A stretch of DNA of 5,404 bases from Planctomycetia bacterium (GTDB taxonomy: Bacteria > Planctomycetota > Planctomycetia > Pirellulales > UBA1268), in NCBI GenBank assembly GCA_009926295.1, contig RFPF01000216.1, positions 1-5,404 on the forward strand. Direction: 5' to 3'. A program made the position numbers and the translations under genes. Of the stretch, positions 4,494-5,404 are shown piece by piece. The notes beneath the pieces are model-generated. The model saw only the letters and a program-made list of their open reading frames with translations. It was not told the DNA's origin and made no database searches. Positions within the stretch are counted from its first letter, which is position 1. Every line of letters starts with the position of its first letter.

Positions 4494-5404
4494 ATGCCCC
4501 ACAAGCGGATTCTCTTCCGCGCCGACGCCCGCGAGCGGGTGCTCCGCGGAGCGACCACGCTCGCTGACGCCGTGCGCGTGACGCTCGGGCCCAAGAGCAA
4601 GTGCGTGCTCATCGAGAGGAAATGGGGCGCGCCGCTCGTGTGCAACGACGGCGTGACGATCGTCAAGGAGATCGATCTCGAGGATCCCGAGGAGAATCTC
4701 GGCGCGCACATGCTCCGCGAGGCGGCCGAACGCACGGCCGACGTCGTGGGCGACGGCACGACCACGGCCACGCTCCTGGCCCACGCGATCTTCGCCGACG
4801 GCTTGAGGAACCTCGCCGCCGGGGCGAGCGCCGTCGACATCAAGCGCGGGCTCGACCGGGGGCTGAAGGTCGCCGTGGAGGCGATCAAGACGCTCTCGCG
4901 GCCGGTGGCGAGCCGCAAGGAGAAGGCGCAGGTGGCCACGATCTCGGCCCACAACGACGCCGCCCTCGGCGACTTCGTGGCCGAGGCGATGGAGCGGGTG
5001 GGAAGCGAGGGGGTCGTGACGGTCGAGGAGGCGAAGGGCACCGAGACCTCGATCGAGGTGGTCGACGGCATGCAGTTCGACCGCGGCCTGCTCTCCCCCT
5101 ACTTCGTCACCGACGCCGAAAAGCAGCAGGCCGTGGTGGAGAGCCCGCTCGTGCTTCTGTATGAGGGGAAACTCTCGAGTCTCAAGGAGTTCCTCCCCTT
5201 CCTCGAGGCGATGGTGCCCGTGCGGCGTCCGCTCGTCGTGATCGCGGAGAGCATCGAGGCCGAGGCGCTGGCGACGCTCGTCGTCAACCGGCTGCGCGGC
5301 ATCCTCGAATGCGTGGCGGTGAAGGCGCCCGGTTACGGCGATCGGCGCAAGGAGCTGATGCAGGACATGGCGATCCTCACCGGCGGAAAATTCATATCGA
5401 CCGA
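4494..5404 (+). CDS. groEL: Chaperonin GroEL, divergent stand-alone copy (3' end outside window)
   Basis: The first 303 residues of a 60-kDa chaperonin (Hsp60, usually about 540), cut by the window end. GroEL forms double heptameric rings that fold cytoplasmic proteins using ATP and a GroES lid. Numbering matches E. coli GroEL without gaps: TLGPK (30-34) and GDGTTT with D87 (86-91) bind nucleotide, and D52 sits in NDGVTI (51-56). Apical-domain substrate residues Y203, F204, L234, L237, L259, V263 and V264 are kept, but E. coli Y199 is L. MQFDRG (193-198) and KAPGYGDRRK (277-286) are family hallmarks. Divergent points include MPHKRILFRADARERVL at the N-terminus and KSKCVLIERKWGAPLVCNDG (34-53), a version I associate with accessory GroELs. 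No groES gene lies upstream; the HTTM gene ends 47 nt before. An active ATPase is expected; its client range and lid partner are unknown. Confidence 0.96.
   Translation, partial: MPHKRILFRADARERVLRGATTLADAVRVTLGPKSKCVLIERKWGAPLVCNDGVTIVKEIDLEDPEENLGAHMLREAAERTADVVGDGTTTATLLAHAIFADGLRNLAAGASAVDIKRGLDRGLKVAVEAIKTLSRPVASRKEKAQVATISAHNDAALGDFVAEAMERVGSEGVVTVEEAKGTETSIEVVDGMQFDRGLLSPYFVTDAEKQQAVVESPLVLLYEGKLSSLKEFLPFLEAMVPVRRPLVVIAESIEAEALATLVVNRLRGILECVAVKAPGYGDRRKELMQDMAILTGGKFIST

Noticed and set aside
4601..5164. A second plus-strand reading frame inside groEL
   Set aside because: It is a highly basic shadow frame of groEL without recognisable motifs.

Overview
The window is very GC-rich bacterial DNA carrying six protein genes and one tRNA gene. 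The best lineage guess is Planctomycetota (Pirellulales-like). This is inferred from three things: a two-gene HTTM/gamma-carboxylase-like membrane module, a stand-alone GroEL of a divergent type, and structured GC-rich intergenic repeats. No single marker here proves the lineage.

Layout. Positions 1-162 hold no gene, only a structured repeat (copy A). Positions 163-1505 (minus strand) encode two consecutive VTT/DedA-superfamily membrane proteins, 26 nt apart and probably one operon. The downstream one is a canonical DedA protein with all four key charged residues. The upstream one is a divergent TVP38-like relative that lacks some of them. Positions 1506-1725 hold a second, inverted and degenerate copy of the repeat (copy B) with several perfect hairpins. 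Positions 1726-2703 (minus) encode a PLP-dependent class IV aminotransferase. Its start codon lies 4 nt beyond the 3' end of a tRNA-Ala(GGC) gene at 2708-2780 (minus). A good sigma70-type promoter sits upstream of the tRNA at 2820-2848 and probably drives both.

Transcription diverges at about 2.8-2.9 kb. On the plus strand, a 209-residue protein with one membrane segment (2903-3532) overlaps by ATGA the start of an eight-helix HTTM-domain protein (3529-4446). The two look translationally coupled and are likely to act as one membrane unit of unknown substrate. After 47 nt comes a groEL gene (4494 to the window edge). It keeps the ATPase and substrate-binding residues of E. coli GroEL at identical numbering, but has no groES beside it and no CIRCE operator in its short upstream gap.

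The parts most worth a second look are the HTTM gene pair, the paired hairpin repeats A and B, the unusual tRNA-to-start-codon spacing, and the solitary groEL.
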